Assembly (NCBI RefSeq): GCF_038396755.1
Contig: NZ_CP149822.1
Coordinates: 5,920,001-5,984,000, forward strand
From: Chitinophaga pollutisoli
Lineage (GTDB): Bacteria > Bacteroidota > Bacteroidia > Chitinophagales > Chitinophagaceae
Length of the DNA: 64,000 nucleotides
Reading direction: 5' to 3'
The position numbers were made by a program, and so were the translations under genes. How positions within the stretch are numbered: the first letter of the stretch is position 1; every line of letters starts with the position of its first letter. The notes beneath the pieces are model-generated. The model saw nothing but the letters and a program-made list of their open reading frames with translations. It was not told the origin of the DNA and ran no database searches. Of this stretch, positions 55,412 through 64,000 are shown one piece after another.

Positions 55412-57439
55412 TTAAAATGAAATGCCGAACTGCAGGAAGAAATTCCTGCCGGGCCGCCCGATATTCCCCCAGTCGAGGTGCTCGCGGTAGTACGCGTCGA
55501 AAATATTCTCCACGCCACCGTTCAGCTGCCAGGGAATGTTGTTTAACTGTCCGTTGTACCCGAGCCGGAAATGAAACAACTGGAAACTGCCTGTTTCCCT
55601 TTCGTTCGCGGCCTCGCTGACATGGCGCTGTACCGCGGCGGTTTCCATTTCGCCCTGCAGCCACAGTTTACCCAGGTGTTGCCGGATGTTGGTGATATTG
55701 CGCAGCGGTGCAATCATCGGCAATGGATCGCCTTCCTTGTTCTGCGCATAAGCGTATTTCAGGACGGAAACGACTTGCGTCTTCGGGAAAGGCTGGTACA
55801 TCACGCTGCCCTCCCCGCCAGTCAGTATCGCGTAATCCAGATTTTGGTAGCGTTTCACGCCGCGGGCGCCGATCGTCATCATGCTCAGCGAGTGATCATA
55901 CACGCCCATGATGTAGTGATTGACCCGCGAAACATATCCTGAAGCCTGCACTTTCCATTTCGATTTACGCCAGGTCAGCGAAAGCTCCGCCTGCTGCGCG
56001 GTTTCCTGCTGCAGCCCGGGGTTGCCGATATAGTCGTGCATGTCGAACTGGTTGAAGAGATAGAAACCGTACAGCTCGCTCGCGGTAGGTGTTCTGCCGT
56101 TGAAACCCAGCGATGCTGTGGCCTTTAGGTTGCGGTGCAGCTTCCGTGATAGCTGCGCGGATACAGACGGGATGAAGAAGTGCGCCTGGCTGTTGTCATA
56201 CCCGAATACGGCGAGCTGGTCTTTGCCCATGGCAGTCGTAAGACCGAAATCCGCATAATCGGCGCGGGCGCTGATCTGTAGTTGGGTGAGGCTGTCCAGC
56301 TGCAACGCGTATTGCGCGGCCACGCCCGTTTGCCGCTGGCGGTTATCCGGCCAGGTGAGCATGTACATGGGCGATTGTCCTTCCTGGTACATGGTCATGG
56401 AGGCTACAAGCCTGGTCAGCGAGGCATCCGCCCGGAGGGTCAGCGACTGCCGTTGCCCGATGCTTTTGGTGCCTTCGAGGTAAAATCCGGAGGTCCTGCT
56501 TTTGCCGGGCATGTCCATATGCATGGGCACATCGGGCCGGTGCGTATCGTCCATATAGTGTTTCACCTGGTTGGCGTAGAGTTTCGCTTCGATTTTCCTC
56601 CAACCGCCCGGGATGTTTTCCTGCACGAGGCTTACCGCGCCGATGCGTGCGTTGGCGTAGCCTACGTCCATGGGCAGGGCGGCGTAACCGATGTTCCAGC
56701 CATCGTCGGCCAGGAGGTCCACTTTCAGGTAGGTGTTGTAGTTGAGGAGGAATTTGCCGTGCAGGGAGTAATTCACTTTTTCATATTGCGAGAACTGTAC
56801 GCGGTGGCCGCTGCCGTCGCGGTAGTTGCCCGCTTTGCGGTAAGTGCCGGTAGCTGCGATCCCCCATTTTTGCGTGGTGTAATTCAGGTTGAGGGACTGG
56901 AAGAACGCGCGGGAAGCGGAATGAAACCCGGTGTTGGAAGATCCCGAAAAAGTGGCGCCCGTTTCGCAGCAGCTGCCGTGGCATGATGCTTCTGCCAGTT
57001 TCATATTGATGCTGCCGCCGAGGGATGATCCGTTAAGCAGGCTCCCGCCGGTCGTGCGCACTTCGATGCTTTGCAGGTTCGCCGGTTCGATGTAGATGGA
57101 AGCAGGGTCCATTTTGTCGGTACAGGCTCCATGAATGCGCATTCCATCGAGCAGAAGGTTTACCTGGCCGCTGTTGTAGCTGCGGATAACGGGCTCCATG
57201 CCGTAATTCCCGCGCCGCACCATCGAGATTTCCGGCAGGCGCGAAAGCACGTCTTCCGAGGTGGCGGAGCGATTGGCGCGGAAGAACTGGAAGAGATGCT
57301 GCTGTTGCGTTTTTTGCCTCGCGGAAACATTCACTTCCCGCAGCACCACCGTCCGGAGGGAATCCTCCTTTACGGACACCTGCGCGGCGGCGATACCGGC
57401 AGGCAGCAACGATATCAATATTAAGGTAACGGATTTCAT
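55412..57439 (-). CDS. OprC/NosA-like TonB-dependent receptor, probable copper uptake
   Basis: The 675-residue protein has a signal peptide (PAGIAAAQ), a plug (RLPEISMVRRGNYGMEPVIR) and a barrel ending in FFLQFGISF. Two features point to copper: IHGACTDKMDPASIYIEPAN closely resembles the corresponding stretch of NosA/OprC, and Met-rich loops (DVPMHMDMPGKS, MTMYQEGQSPMYML) and CHGSCC occur in the plug or barrel. It is in an operon with a FixH-like lipoprotein and a Cys-rich membrane protein, which supports copper handling. It is not a SusC: no STN or carboxypeptidase-like domain. Confidence 0.85.
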   Translation of the reverse strand: MKSVTLILISLLPAGIAAAQVSVKEDSLRTVVLREVNVSARQKTQQQHLFQFFRANRSATSEDVLSRLPEISMVRRGNYGMEPVIRSYNSGQVNLLLDGMRIHGACTDKMDPASIYIEPANLQSIEVRTTGGSLLNGSSLGGSINMKLAEASCHGSCCETGATFSGSSNTGFHSASRAFFQSLNLNYTTQKWGIAATGTYRKAGNYRDGSGHRVQFSQYEKVNYSLHGKFLLNYNTYLKVDLLADDGWNIGYAALPMDVGYANARIGAVSLVQENIPGGWRKIEAKLYANQVKHYMDDTHRPDVPMHMDMPGKSRTSGFYLEGTKSIGQRQSLTLRADASLTRLVASMTMYQEGQSPMYMLTWPDNRQRQTGVAAQYALQLDSLTQLQISARADYADFGLTTAMGKDQLAVFGYDNSQAHFFIPSVSAQLSRKLHRNLKATASLGFNGRTPTASELYGFYLFNQFDMHDYIGNPGLQQETAQQAELSLTWRKSKWKVQASGYVSRVNHYIMGVYDHSLSMMTIGARGVKRYQNLDYAILTGGEGSVMYQPFPKTQVVSVLKYAYAQNKEGDPLPMIAPLRNITNIRQHLGKLWLQGEMETAAVQRHVSEAANERETGSFQLFHFRLGYNGQLNNIPWQLNGGVENIFDAYYREHLDWGNIGRPGRNFFLQFGISF

Positions 57440-57460
57440 GACGGTACGATTTACACGGTC

Positions 57461-58267
57461 TTAGAAATTCACTTCGAAGTAGGTAGTCTCATCCGCCATC
57501 GCGCTGCCGGCTTTGAAACCGAGGTGCAGGTACCATAGGCCGGTCATCGTGAAATTCGCTTTGCCTTTGTAGTGGCCTTGGGCGGTGTGGACGGGGGCCG
57601 CGTTGTTGGGGGAACCATGGCCCATCGTAGGCATTTCGGGCGTGAGGGAAATGGTCAGGCTGCTGTCTGCCGGAAATTCCATCATATTCTTTGCTTTATA
57701 GACCGCGATCTCCAGGTCATTCACGCCTACTTTGGGCGCTTCCGGCTGGATGTACGCCACAATGAATTTGGCGTTGTCTGCTTTGGATACGAACGATTTG
57801 AGGCGGGCCACGGCCGGGGCGGTCACAACAACCGGCAAGGCTGCCTGGCCCTGTTTGCCGTGCAGGGAGATGTGCACGTTAAGCGTCCAGCGGCCCATCT
57901 CACCGGAAGGCATGGTGAAAACCGCCGCGGCGGGGAACAGTTTGTTATCGGCGTTACCAGCAGGTTGTTCCACGGGCGAGGAATGTTTCATCGTACCCAT
58001 GTCCATCATGGGTTGCAGGTGGATTTGCGCATTTTCAAGCGGTTTGCCGGAAAGGGAATCATACAGCGCGAGGTAAATGGAATTGTAACCTGTAGTGAAC
58101 GCTTTTTTCGCGTAAAGCTCCACTTTGATGCCGGCGCCCGTAGCGAAGCCTTCGGCCATTTTCTGGAAAGGGATCTTTTCAGGAGCGGGCTCCATATTGT
58201 CTTTGGAACAACCGGTAACGATGATGGCGAAAGTGAATGCCAGGAGGAAAGGAAAATATTTATTCAT
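57461..58267 (-). CDS. FixH/YtkA-like copper-locus lipoprotein
   Basis: The start at 58267 gives a lipoprotein signal (LLAFTFAIIVTGCSKD). The 268-residue protein appears to contain two similar beta-sandwich domains. The first has LQPMMDMGTMKHSSPVEQ and GRWTLNVHISLHGKQG; the second has LTPEMPTMGHGSPNN and GLWYLHLGF. MxM/His clusters and the GxW pattern are typical of the YtkA/FixH domain found beside copper genes. It probably binds Cu in the periplasm. It lies 21 bases upstream of the receptor gene in the same operon. Confidence 0.8.
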   Translation of the reverse strand: MNKYFPFLLAFTFAIIVTGCSKDNMEPAPEKIPFQKMAEGFATGAGIKVELYAKKAFTTGYNSIYLALYDSLSGKPLENAQIHLQPMMDMGTMKHSSPVEQPAGNADNKLFPAAAVFTMPSGEMGRWTLNVHISLHGKQGQAALPVVVTAPAVARLKSFVSKADNAKFIVAYIQPEAPKVGVNDLEIAVYKAKNMMEFPADSSLTISLTPEMPTMGHGSPNNAAPVHTAQGHYKGKANFTMTGLWYLHLGFKAGSAMADETTYFEVNF

Positions 58268-58369
58268 GACTGCATGTATGGATTGAGTGTAAGAAGTACC
58301 GTTCGGACATGGCGCTCCCCGCAGGCGGCTCATTTCAGCCGTTCAGGAACGCCGGTTTGCTGTAAACGG

Positions 58370-58741
58370 CTACATGCAGGGCGGGTGGAAGCAGGAATAA
58401 TAGTAATTGTAAGCGTAATGCCCAGGACGGAATGCGGGGTGTTCCATGGCGCGGGGAACGGCGTAATCGTGCTGTTGATGGCTGGTGGCGGGTTGCACGT
58501 ACACGCACACTTCTAAGATTTTGGCGGAGGCATGTTCCTTTTGTTCCTCCTCTCCCGCTTTGCGGATCTGCTTTTTCAGAAAGCATTTGCCTTCGCAGTG
58601 CAGGGCGGGCCGGCCCCTGTTTTCACATAACATCCCGGCTATGTAATCTTTATTCGCATAATAACCGGCGTACAACACTACGGGGTAAACCGATTGCAGC
58701 GCGAGTAAAACGATTAATATGAGGGATGTAAACAGTTTCAC
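58370..58741 (-). CDS. Small Cys-rich membrane-anchored protein of the copper locus
   Basis: I choose the GTG at 58741 because it gives KLFTSLILIVLLALQSVYP, a single signal or anchor segment; ATG codons at 58810 and upstream are possible. The soluble part has MLCENRGRPALHCEGKC, a Cys-x(9)-Cys-x(3)-Cys block typical of an uncharacterised Bacteroidota family found with metal genes, then a Lys/Glu helix and a His/Tyr-rich tail (HYAYNYYYSCFHPPC). It leads the operon with the FixH-like lipoprotein 102 bases downstream. Confidence 0.65.
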   Translation of the reverse strand: MKLFTSLILIVLLALQSVYPVVLYAGYYANKDYIAGMLCENRGRPALHCEGKCFLKKQIRKAGEEEQKEHASAKILEVCVYVQPATSHQQHDYAVPRAMEHPAFRPGHYAYNYYYSCFHPPCM

Positions 58742-58977
58742 GATACCCAAAGGTATCCATCGGTAAAATCTTACCTGTTGATTTCCGTCATATGGCGGGA
58801 TGATTGGCATTATGACACGCGGCGGGAAGGATGAAAGCCGCAAGGGCATGGAGCCCCTGTGGCAATACAATGGTTGTCAGCGCTGTCCGGCTGCAAATTT
58901 TTCACAATAATTCCGGATGATCTGCCTGACTTCCCGGATTTGACCACCCCGCTCCCTGGAACCGGCAGATAAAGACG

Positions 58978-59008
58978 TTGAAAATACACTTAATTGTCCC
59001 TATCTTAC
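58978..59008 (+). promoter_or_regulatory. Candidate Bacteroidota-type promoter for the galactonate operon
   Basis: TTG at 58978-58980 and TATCTTAC at 59001-59008 are 20 bases apart, close to the Bacteroidota consensus TTG/TAnnTTTG, and lie 30 bases before dgoA. The -7 box matches only partly. Confidence 0.35.
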
Positions 59009-59037
59009 CTGCATTCCACCACAACCCACGAAATTCC

Positions 59038-59661
59038 ATGTCTGTACTCGCTCAAATTCTTGAACACAGAATCATTGCCATCGTCCGCGGCGTTCAGCCG
59101 GAAGCCGTGCTCCCGCTCGCCGAAGCCATGTATGCCGGGGGCATCCGCCTGCTGGAAGTGACGATGAATTCCGACGATCCGCTCACTGTTATCCGCGCGG
59201 TATCCGCCGCTATGGGTGACAAAATGATCATCGGCGCCGGTACCGTGCTCGACGCCGCCACCGCCCGCCAGGCCGCCTCCGCCGGCGCGCGCTTCATCCT
59301 CTCTCCGATCCTGGAGCCAGATGTGATCCGCACCGCCCGCGACCTCGGCGTGGTCAGCATCCCCGGCGCCTACACCGCCACGGAGGTGTACGCGGCCTAC
59401 AAACAAGGCGCCGACATGATCAAGGTATTCCCGGCCACCTCGCCGGCATATATCAAAGACATCGCCGCCCCCCTGCCCAAAATGCACCTGCTGCCCACCG
59501 GCGGCATCACGCCGGAAAATATCGGCGATTTCAGGAAAGCGGGCGCCGCGGGCTTCGGCGTCGGCAGCGCGCTTGTCAACGCCAAAGCGCCCGTTACCCC
59601 GGAATACCTCCGGCACCTCACCGCCACGGCGCAACGCTTCATCCAGGCCCTCCATTCCTAA
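59038..59661 (+). CDS. dgoA: 2-dehydro-3-deoxy-6-phosphogalactonate/KDPG aldolase
   Basis: I start at ATG 59038 ([18 protein letters not shown]); the frame is open to 58978. The 207-residue class I aldolase has the catalytic Glu in RLLEVTMNS, Arg in IIAIVRG and the Schiff-base Lys in [13 protein letters not shown]. It cleaves 2-keto-3-deoxy-6-phosphogalactonate or the gluconate isomer to pyruvate and glyceraldehyde 3-phosphate. The neighbours galactonate dehydratase, transporter and KDGal kinase support the galactonate role. Confidence 0.9.
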   Translation: MSVLAQILEHRIIAIVRGVQPEAVLPLAEAMYAGGIRLLEVTMNSDDPLTVIRAVSAAMGDKMIIGAGTVLDAATARQAASAGARFILSPILEPDVIRTARDLGVVSIPGAYTATEVYAAYKQGADMIKVFPATSPAYIKDIAAPLPKMHLLPTGGITPENIGDFRKAGAAGFGVGSALVNAKAPVTPEYLRHLTATAQRFIQALHS

Positions 59662-59678
59662 AACACCTCCACGTTATC

Positions 59679-60827
59679 ATGAAAATAAAAAGCTACGAAC
59701 TCTTCCAGGTGCCCCCGCGCTGGCTGTTCCTCAAAATCGAAACCGACGAAGGCATCACCGGATGGGGCGAACCCGTGATCGAAGGCAAAGCCGCTACCGT
59801 CAAAACGGCCGTCGATGAACTGATGGAATACCTCATCGGGAAAGATCCCATGCACATCGAAGACCACTGGAACGTGATGTACCGCGCGGGTTTCTACCGC
59901 GGCGGCCCCATCCTCATGAGCGCCATCGCGGGCATCGACCAGGCCCTCTGGGATATCAAAGGGAAATGCTACAACGCGCCCATTCACCAACTCCTTGGCG
60001 GCAAAGCGCGCGACCGCATGAAAGTCTACTCCTGGATCGGGGGCGACCGCCCCGCTGAAGTCGGCGATGCCGCCCGCAAAATGGCGGAACAGGGCTTCCT
60101 CGCCGTGAAAATGAACGCTACCGAAGAACTGCAATACATCGACAGCTACGAAAAGATCGACGCCGCCATCAGCCGCATCGCCGCCGTCCGCGAAGCCGGA
60201 GGCCCGGGTCTCGGGATCGGCATCGATTTCCACGGCCGGGTGCATAAACCCATGGCCAAGATCCTCGCCAAAGAACTGGAGCCCTTCCGCCCCATGTTCA
60301 TCGAAGAGCCCGTGCTCCCCGAAAACAACGAAGACCTCCGCGAAATCGCCCGGCATGTGGCCATCCCCATCGCCACCGGCGAGCGCATGTTCTCCAAATG
60401 GCAGTTCAAATCGCTGCTGACGGACGGCTACGCCGATATCATCCAGCCCGACGTATCCCACGCCGGCGGCATCACCGAATGCAAGAAGATCATCTCCATG
60501 GCCGAAGCCTTCGACGTGGCCGCCGCCCCGCACTGCCCGCTGGGCCCTATCGCCCTGGCGGCCTGCCTGCAGGTCGACGCTACGTGCCACAACGCCTTCA
60601 TCCAGGAACAAAGCCTGGGCATCCATTACAACCAGGGCAGCGACCTGCTGGATTACCTTACCGATAAATCCGTGTTCCAGTACCGCGAAGGCTACGTCGA
60701 TATCCCATCCGGCCCGGGCCTTGGCATCGACATCAACGAAGCGCATGTCCGCAAAATGGCCGAAGAAGGACACAACTGGCGGAACCCCGTATGGCGGCAT
60801 GCCGACGGCAGCGTGGCAGAATGGTAA
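59679..60827 (+). CDS. dgoD: D-galactonate dehydratase
   Basis: The 382-residue enolase-superfamily enzyme matches DgoD across its length. It starts [20 protein letters not shown], has [11 protein letters not shown], the metal ligands Asp in [11 protein letters not shown], Glu in [11 protein letters not shown] and Glu in [11 protein letters not shown], and the acid/base His in [13 protein letters not shown]. It dehydrates D-galactonate to 2-keto-3-deoxygalactonate. It begins 17 bases after the aldolase gene. Confidence 0.95.
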   Translation: MKIKSYELFQVPPRWLFLKIETDEGITGWGEPVIEGKAATVKTAVDELMEYLIGKDPMHIEDHWNVMYRAGFYRGGPILMSAIAGIDQALWDIKGKCYNAPIHQLLGGKARDRMKVYSWIGGDRPAEVGDAARKMAEQGFLAVKMNATEELQYIDSYEKIDAAISRIAAVREAGGPGLGIGIDFHGRVHKPMAKILAKELEPFRPMFIEEPVLPENNEDLREIARHVAIPIATGERMFSKWQFKSLLTDGYADIIQPDVSHAGGITECKKIISMAEAFDVAAAPHCPLGPIALAACLQVDATCHNAFIQEQSLGIHYNQGSDLLDYLTDKSVFQYREGYVDIPSGPGLGIDINEAHVRKMAEEGHNWRNPVWRHADGSVAEW

Positions 60828-60851
60828 AAAACATTTCCGGCATCCATCATC

Positions 60852-62171
60852 ATGAAAACAATGCATTCCACGGTCAAACCTACCCGGGTCCGCTTCCAGG
60901 TCCTGTTCCTCATATTCGTGAACGTCGTGATCAATTACATGGACAGGAGCAACCTGGCCGTGGCGGCTTCGGAAATCGATAAGGAATTTTCATTTACACC
61001 GGTGCAGCTGGGCCTGATCTTTTCGGCATTCAGCTGGACTTACCTCGCCTTCCAGATCCCCGGCGGCATCCTCGTCAACCGCTTCAGCCCGCGCATCCTT
61101 TACGCCTTCAGCCTGATCGCCTGGTCGCTCACGACGGTGATGCAGGGCTTCGCGCGCGGCTTCGGGACGCTGTTCGGCTTGCGCATGGCCACCGGTGCGT
61201 TTGAAGCGCCGGCATTCCCCATCAACAACCGCGTGGTGAGCAACTGGTTCCCCGACAACGAGCGGGCTTCGGCCATCGCCGTGTATACTTCCGGGCAGTT
61301 CCTCGGGCTGGCGTTCCTCATGCCCGTGCTGTCGATGATACAGCTGGAAGTGGGCTGGAAGGGGCTGTTTGTGGTCACCGGGCTCATCGGCATTGCCTGG
61401 GGCGTCGTTTGGTATATTTTCTACCGCGATCCCATGGACCACAAGCGCGTGAACGAGGCCGAACTGCAACATATTGAAAGCGGCGGCGGGCTGCTCGACC
61501 GCCAGGCGGCGAAAGCCAAAAGTGCCTTCCGCTGGGACGATCTGCGCGAAGTGCTGTCGTACCGCAAGCTCTGGGGCATTTACATCGGTCAGTTCGCTGT
61601 GAATTCCACGCTGTGGTTCTTTTTAACCTGGTTCCCGAAATACCTGGTCGATTACCGGGGCCTGGATTTCATAAAATCCGGTTATTGGGCCTCGATCCCT
61701 TACCTGGCGGCGTTTACGGGGATACTCTGTTCCGGCTTTTTGTCGGATTATTTGGTGAAGAAGGGTGTGTCGGCGGCGAAGGCGCGCAAGCGGCCGATCA
61801 TCATCGGGCTGATCGTTTCGTCGGTGATCCTGGGCGCGAATTACGTGGATACGCCGGGGCTGATTATCTTCTTCATGTCGTTATCGTTTTTCGGGGTAGG
61901 ATTTGCATCGATCACATGGATATTCGTTTCCACGCTGGCGCCGAAGCATCTGATCAACCTCACGGGCGGCGTGTTCAATTTCATCGGGCAGCTGGCGGGG
62001 ATCATCGTACCCATCGTGATCGGTTTTTTGGCCAGCGGCGGGAGCTTTGCGCCTGCGCTGGTATTTGTAGCGGTGCTTGGATTGGTGGGCGCGGGCTCGT
62101 ATTTGTTTTTAGTAGGGAATGTCGAAAGAATTAAAACGAAAGAAACACATGGAACATTGGCTGAGTTGTGA
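60852..62171 (+). CDS. dgoT: MFS transporter, ACS family (galactonate/hexuronate type)
   Basis: The 439-residue protein has 12 predicted helices and the anion:cation symporter signature INYMDRSNLAVAASEID after the first helix, plus RMATGAFEAPAFPINNRVVS. DgoT and ExuT belong to this family. Its place between dgoD and dgoK indicates D-galactonate import. The last codons overlap the start of the kinase gene by 23 bases. Confidence 0.88.
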   Translation: MKTMHSTVKPTRVRFQVLFLIFVNVVINYMDRSNLAVAASEIDKEFSFTPVQLGLIFSAFSWTYLAFQIPGGILVNRFSPRILYAFSLIAWSLTTVMQGFARGFGTLFGLRMATGAFEAPAFPINNRVVSNWFPDNERASAIAVYTSGQFLGLAFLMPVLSMIQLEVGWKGLFVVTGLIGIAWGVVWYIFYRDPMDHKRVNEAELQHIESGGGLLDRQAAKAKSAFRWDDLREVLSYRKLWGIYIGQFAVNSTLWFFLTWFPKYLVDYRGLDFIKSGYWASIPYLAAFTGILCSGFLSDYLVKKGVSAAKARKRPIIIGLIVSSVILGANYVDTPGLIIFFMSLSFFGVGFASITWIFVSTLAPKHLINLTGGVFNFIGQLAGIIVPIVIGFLASGGSFAPALVFVAVLGLVGAGSYLFLVGNVERIKTKETHGTLAEL

Positions 62172-63069
62172 TTGGGGCACGAGCGCTTTCCGGCTGCGGC
62201 TGGTGGAGCGCGATAGCTGCAAAGTTGTTTCGGAAGAAAAATCCGGCTATGGCATAGCCTCCGCTTACCGGGACTGGCAAGCCTCGGCGGCACCGCGCGA
62301 AGCGTATTTCGCGGACATCATCCGGCGTAGTATCGCTATGCTGGGTGAACGAACGGGCCTGCGCCTGGAGGGGCTTCCGGTGGTGTTGTCGGGTATGGCG
62401 TCGGCGAGCATCGGGATGGTGGAGCTGCCCTACCAGGAACTGCCATTCCGGTTAAACGGCGCGGACCTGCGGGTACATGATTTCGAAGAATTCCGCATCA
62501 TCTCCGGCGCGCGTTTCGATAACGATGTGATGCGCGGCGAAGAAACGAAGATCGTGGGATGCGCGGCATGGCTGGAAGAAGGTTTGGGAGAAAAACGCCT
62601 CCTCCTCCCGGGGACGCATCCCAAGCATGTGGTGGTGCGGGGCGGCCAGGCCATTGCTTTCAGCACCTACATGACCGGTGAGTTCTTCGACCTGCTGTCG
62701 AAGCACAGTATTTTGTCGGCTTCAGTGAATACCAGCGGTGATTTGGAGGCCCCCGGTGCGCGGGAGGCTTTCGCGTCAGGATTGATCGCCGGGAAGTCGG
62801 GGGATTTGTTGCATGAAGTGTTTATGGTCCGCACGAATCAGTTGCTGCGCCATGTGCCGCCAGAGCTGAACAGTTTTTACCTGAGCGGGTTGCTTATTGG
62901 CTCGGAATTATCTTCCCTTCCGGCGGGGCAACCGGTTTATCTCGTATCCGGCGCCCTGCATGGGCAACTATACGCCACCGCCTGCGGGGCGCTGAACATC
63001 CCCGTAAGCGCCATTATAGACGCCGACGAGGCGCTGATCCGCGGGCAATCCGCTATTTTGGGGCATTAA
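62149..63069 (+). CDS. dgoK: 2-dehydro-3-deoxygalactonokinase
   Basis: I use ATG 62149 (MEHWLSCDWGTSAFRLRLVE), inside the end of dgoT; an ATG at 62119 is also open. The 306-residue kinase has the ATP-binding CDWGTSAFRLRL, VVLSGMASASIGMVELPY, NDVMRGEETKIVG and LLLPGTHPKHVVV, all family signatures. It phosphorylates KDGal for the aldolase encoded first in the operon, which completes the De Ley-Doudoroff pathway: import, dehydration, phosphorylation, cleavage. Confidence 0.92.
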   Translation: MEHWLSCDWGTSAFRLRLVERDSCKVVSEEKSGYGIASAYRDWQASAAPREAYFADIIRRSIAMLGERTGLRLEGLPVVLSGMASASIGMVELPYQELPFRLNGADLRVHDFEEFRIISGARFDNDVMRGEETKIVGCAAWLEEGLGEKRLLLPGTHPKHVVVRGGQAIAFSTYMTGEFFDLLSKHSILSASVNTSGDLEAPGAREAFASGLIAGKSGDLLHEVFMVRTNQLLRHVPPELNSFYLSGLLIGSELSSLPAGQPVYLVSGALHGQLYATACGALNIPVSAIIDADEALIRGQSAILGH

Positions 63070-63548
63070 TCCATCCCGGCGATGGATTTTCCTGTCTTTT
63101 TACCCCATTCGCCTATCCCGGCGATGGATTTTCCTGTCTTTTTACCCCATTCGCCTATCCCGGCGATGGATTTTCCTGTCTTTTTACCCCATTCGCCTAT
63201 CCCGGTGATGGATTTTCCCGTCTTTTTACCCCATTCGCCTATCCCGGCGATGGATTTTCCCGTCTTTTTACCCCATTCGCCTATCCCGGCGATGGATTTT
63301 CCCGTCTTTTTACCCCATTCGCCTATCCCGGCGATGGATTTTCCTGTCTTTTTACCCCATTCGCCTATCCCGGCGATGGATTTTCCTGTCTTTTTACCCC
63401 GCTCGCCTATCCCGGGGATGGAATTTCCTATGTTTTTATTAGGCTGTCGGGCAAATTTCATAAGTCGGCCAGGTGACTTTGCGGGTTGACCAACAAATAA
63501 AACCGGCGTTCCTCCTATTTTACCCCACTTCTTCCCGCACCCAAACAT
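63066..63548 (-). CDS. Possible cationic tandem-repeat protein encoded by the 42-bp array
   Basis: The minus-strand frame of 160 residues starts MFGCGKKWGKIGGTPVLF, overlapping the end of the PPOX gene by 29 bases, and consists mostly of eight copies of GIGEWGKKTGKSIA with diverged first copies (GNSIPGIGERGKKT). Each copy has four Lys and one Glu, so the product would be strongly basic. Because the unit is 42 bases, all frames stay open as long as one unit lacks stops; the plus strand is open too. A real protein is possible but not shown. Confidence 0.3.
   Translation of the reverse strand: MFGCGKKWGKIGGTPVLFVGQPAKSPGRLMKFARQPNKNIGNSIPGIGERGKKTGKSIAGIGEWGKKTGKSIAGIGEWGKKTGKSIAGIGEWGKKTGKSIAGIGEWGKKTGKSITGIGEWGKKTGKSIAGIGEWGKKTGKSIAGIGEWGKKTGKSIAGMD
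63073..63441. repeat. Tandem array of 42-bp repeats, eight full copies plus a diverged ninth
   Basis: Units begin at 63073, 63115, 63157, 63199, 63241, 63283, 63325 and 63367, and a degenerate one starts at 63409. The unit opens ATCCCGGCGATGGATTTTCC and closes ACCCCATTCGCCT. Differences are few: CCT/CCC within units, GCG to GTG in the fourth, CAT to CGC in the eighth. There are no spacers, so it is a minisatellite and not a CRISPR. It starts 4 bases after dgoK stops. Confidence 0.95.
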
Positions 63549-63954
63549 ACCTGTTCCGGAAACCCGCCTGCGTTTGCGTCAGTTTCGCCGCATGCAACCG
63601 GATCATCAATATTTCGCCATCGATCAGGAGCGACAAGGGATATTGCTTGTAATACTTTTCGGTGAGGCCCGCGGCGATCACCGCATCTTTTACTACTTCG
63701 CCTTCAAATTGAATCCCCGCATTGAAATGCAGGGATATTTTTTCTCCTAGAATCGTACCCGCCACAGGGGTGCCGTCGTCAAACAGGTTGACCTGACGGC
63801 TTCCGGGCGAAGACTTAAATATCAATATCCATTTTTCGGGATCGAAACTGTAAAAGCAGTTGAAACAGAAAGGCCTGCCGGCTTCGATGGCGCACATGGT
63901 GGCCAGCTGGTGCCGTTTCAGGAAGGCTTGTATGATCTCTTTATCTTTTTTCAT
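63520..63954 (-). CDS. Pyridoxamine 5'-phosphate oxidase-like (FMN-binding split barrel) protein
   Basis: The 144-residue protein starts MKKDKEIIQAFLKRHQLATM and has the split-barrel pattern: CAIEAGRPFCFNCFYSFDPE, KWILIFKSSPGSRQVNLF, TPVAGTILGEKISLHFNAGI. This resembles small PPOX-family heme/FMN-binding proteins rather than PdxH. The cofactor is not certain. Its 3' end overlaps the repeat frame. The gene is transcribed towards the array. Confidence 0.7.
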   Translation of the reverse strand: MKKDKEIIQAFLKRHQLATMCAIEAGRPFCFNCFYSFDPEKWILIFKSSPGSRQVNLFDDGTPVAGTILGEKISLHFNAGIQFEGEVVKDAVIAAGLTEKYYKQYPLSLLIDGEILMIRLHAAKLTQTQAGFRNRYVWVREEVG

Positions 63955-64000
63955 GCGCTTGCCGCCTGCGGCGGATTTCGATGGTTAATTTTTTGAGTTA

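Noticed and set aside
59658..60866. Minus-strand frame of 402 codons opposite dgoD
   Set aside because: Antisense to an enzyme with all catalytic residues; composition is the complement of dgoD codon bias.
63073..63441. Array first considered as a CRISPR
   Set aside because: Units follow each other without spacers and are 42 bases long; no cas genes are present.
63082..63489. Plus-strand repeat frame MDFPVFLPHSPIPA
   Set aside because: No sensible upstream start outside the repeat, no signal, and it runs directly after dgoK; it is open only because the unit length is a multiple of three.

Overview
The window looks like chromosome of a Bacteroidota member, most likely a Chitinophaga-type member of the Chitinophagaceae. 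The support is a SusC/SusD pair with a divergent ECF sigma factor and FecR anti-sigma factor, DUF5017 and DUF6660 families, lipoproteins with a Cys directly after the signal peptide, Crp-type regulators fused to receiver domains, RND pumps fused to TolC, and weak or absent Shine-Dalgarno sequences. I see no tRNA, rRNA, CRISPR array, complete insertion sequence or prophage.

Layout. 0-5.3 kb: an AT-richer belt with two related receiver-Crp regulators, a PapD-like chaperone, a PepSY-like protein and several gene remnants. 5.4-10.1 kb: an envelope operon (OmpR-type regulator, sensor kinase, secreted PAP2 phosphatase, LtaS-like transferase). 10.2-17.6 kb, minus strand: a collagen-like lipoprotein, a decayed ORF, and a heavy-metal efflux cluster (His-rich adaptor, CzcA-TolC fusion, DUF6660). 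17.8-22.9 kb, minus strand: a polysaccharide locus with a lipoprotein glycosidase and a processive GT2 synthase joined to GH26 and a second glycosidase-like barrel. 22.9-32.2 kb: mixed single genes (SGNH hydrolase, FkbM methyltransferase, MetF-like, AAA ATPase, GNAT, DHFR-like, cold-shock protein, two unknowns). 32.4-38.3 kb: a second efflux cluster on the plus strand. 38.3-46 kb: GH43, DUF481, exonuclease III, DUF72, a possible injection-system cargo protein, a choice-of-anchor I lipoprotein and an alpha/beta hydrolase. 46.1-53.8 kb: ECF sigma, FecR, SusC, SusD, DUF5017. 53.9-55.3 kb: hydrolase, Gre-like factor, small ORF. 55.4-58.7 kb: a probable copper-acquisition operon. 59-63.1 kb: a D-galactonate operon (dgoA-D-T-K). 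63.07-63.44 kb: a 42-bp tandem repeat array beside a PPOX-type protein.

Themes. Metal handling is prominent: two efflux clusters and an OprC/NosA-like receptor operon, each beside a small Cys-containing or hydrophobic protein. Envelope and surface glycan building is the second theme.

Caution on sequence quality. At least seven places have a reading frame that breaks inside a homopolymer and would be restored by one extra base in that run. This may be systematic homopolymer under-calling, so the frameshifted genes may be intact in the organism.
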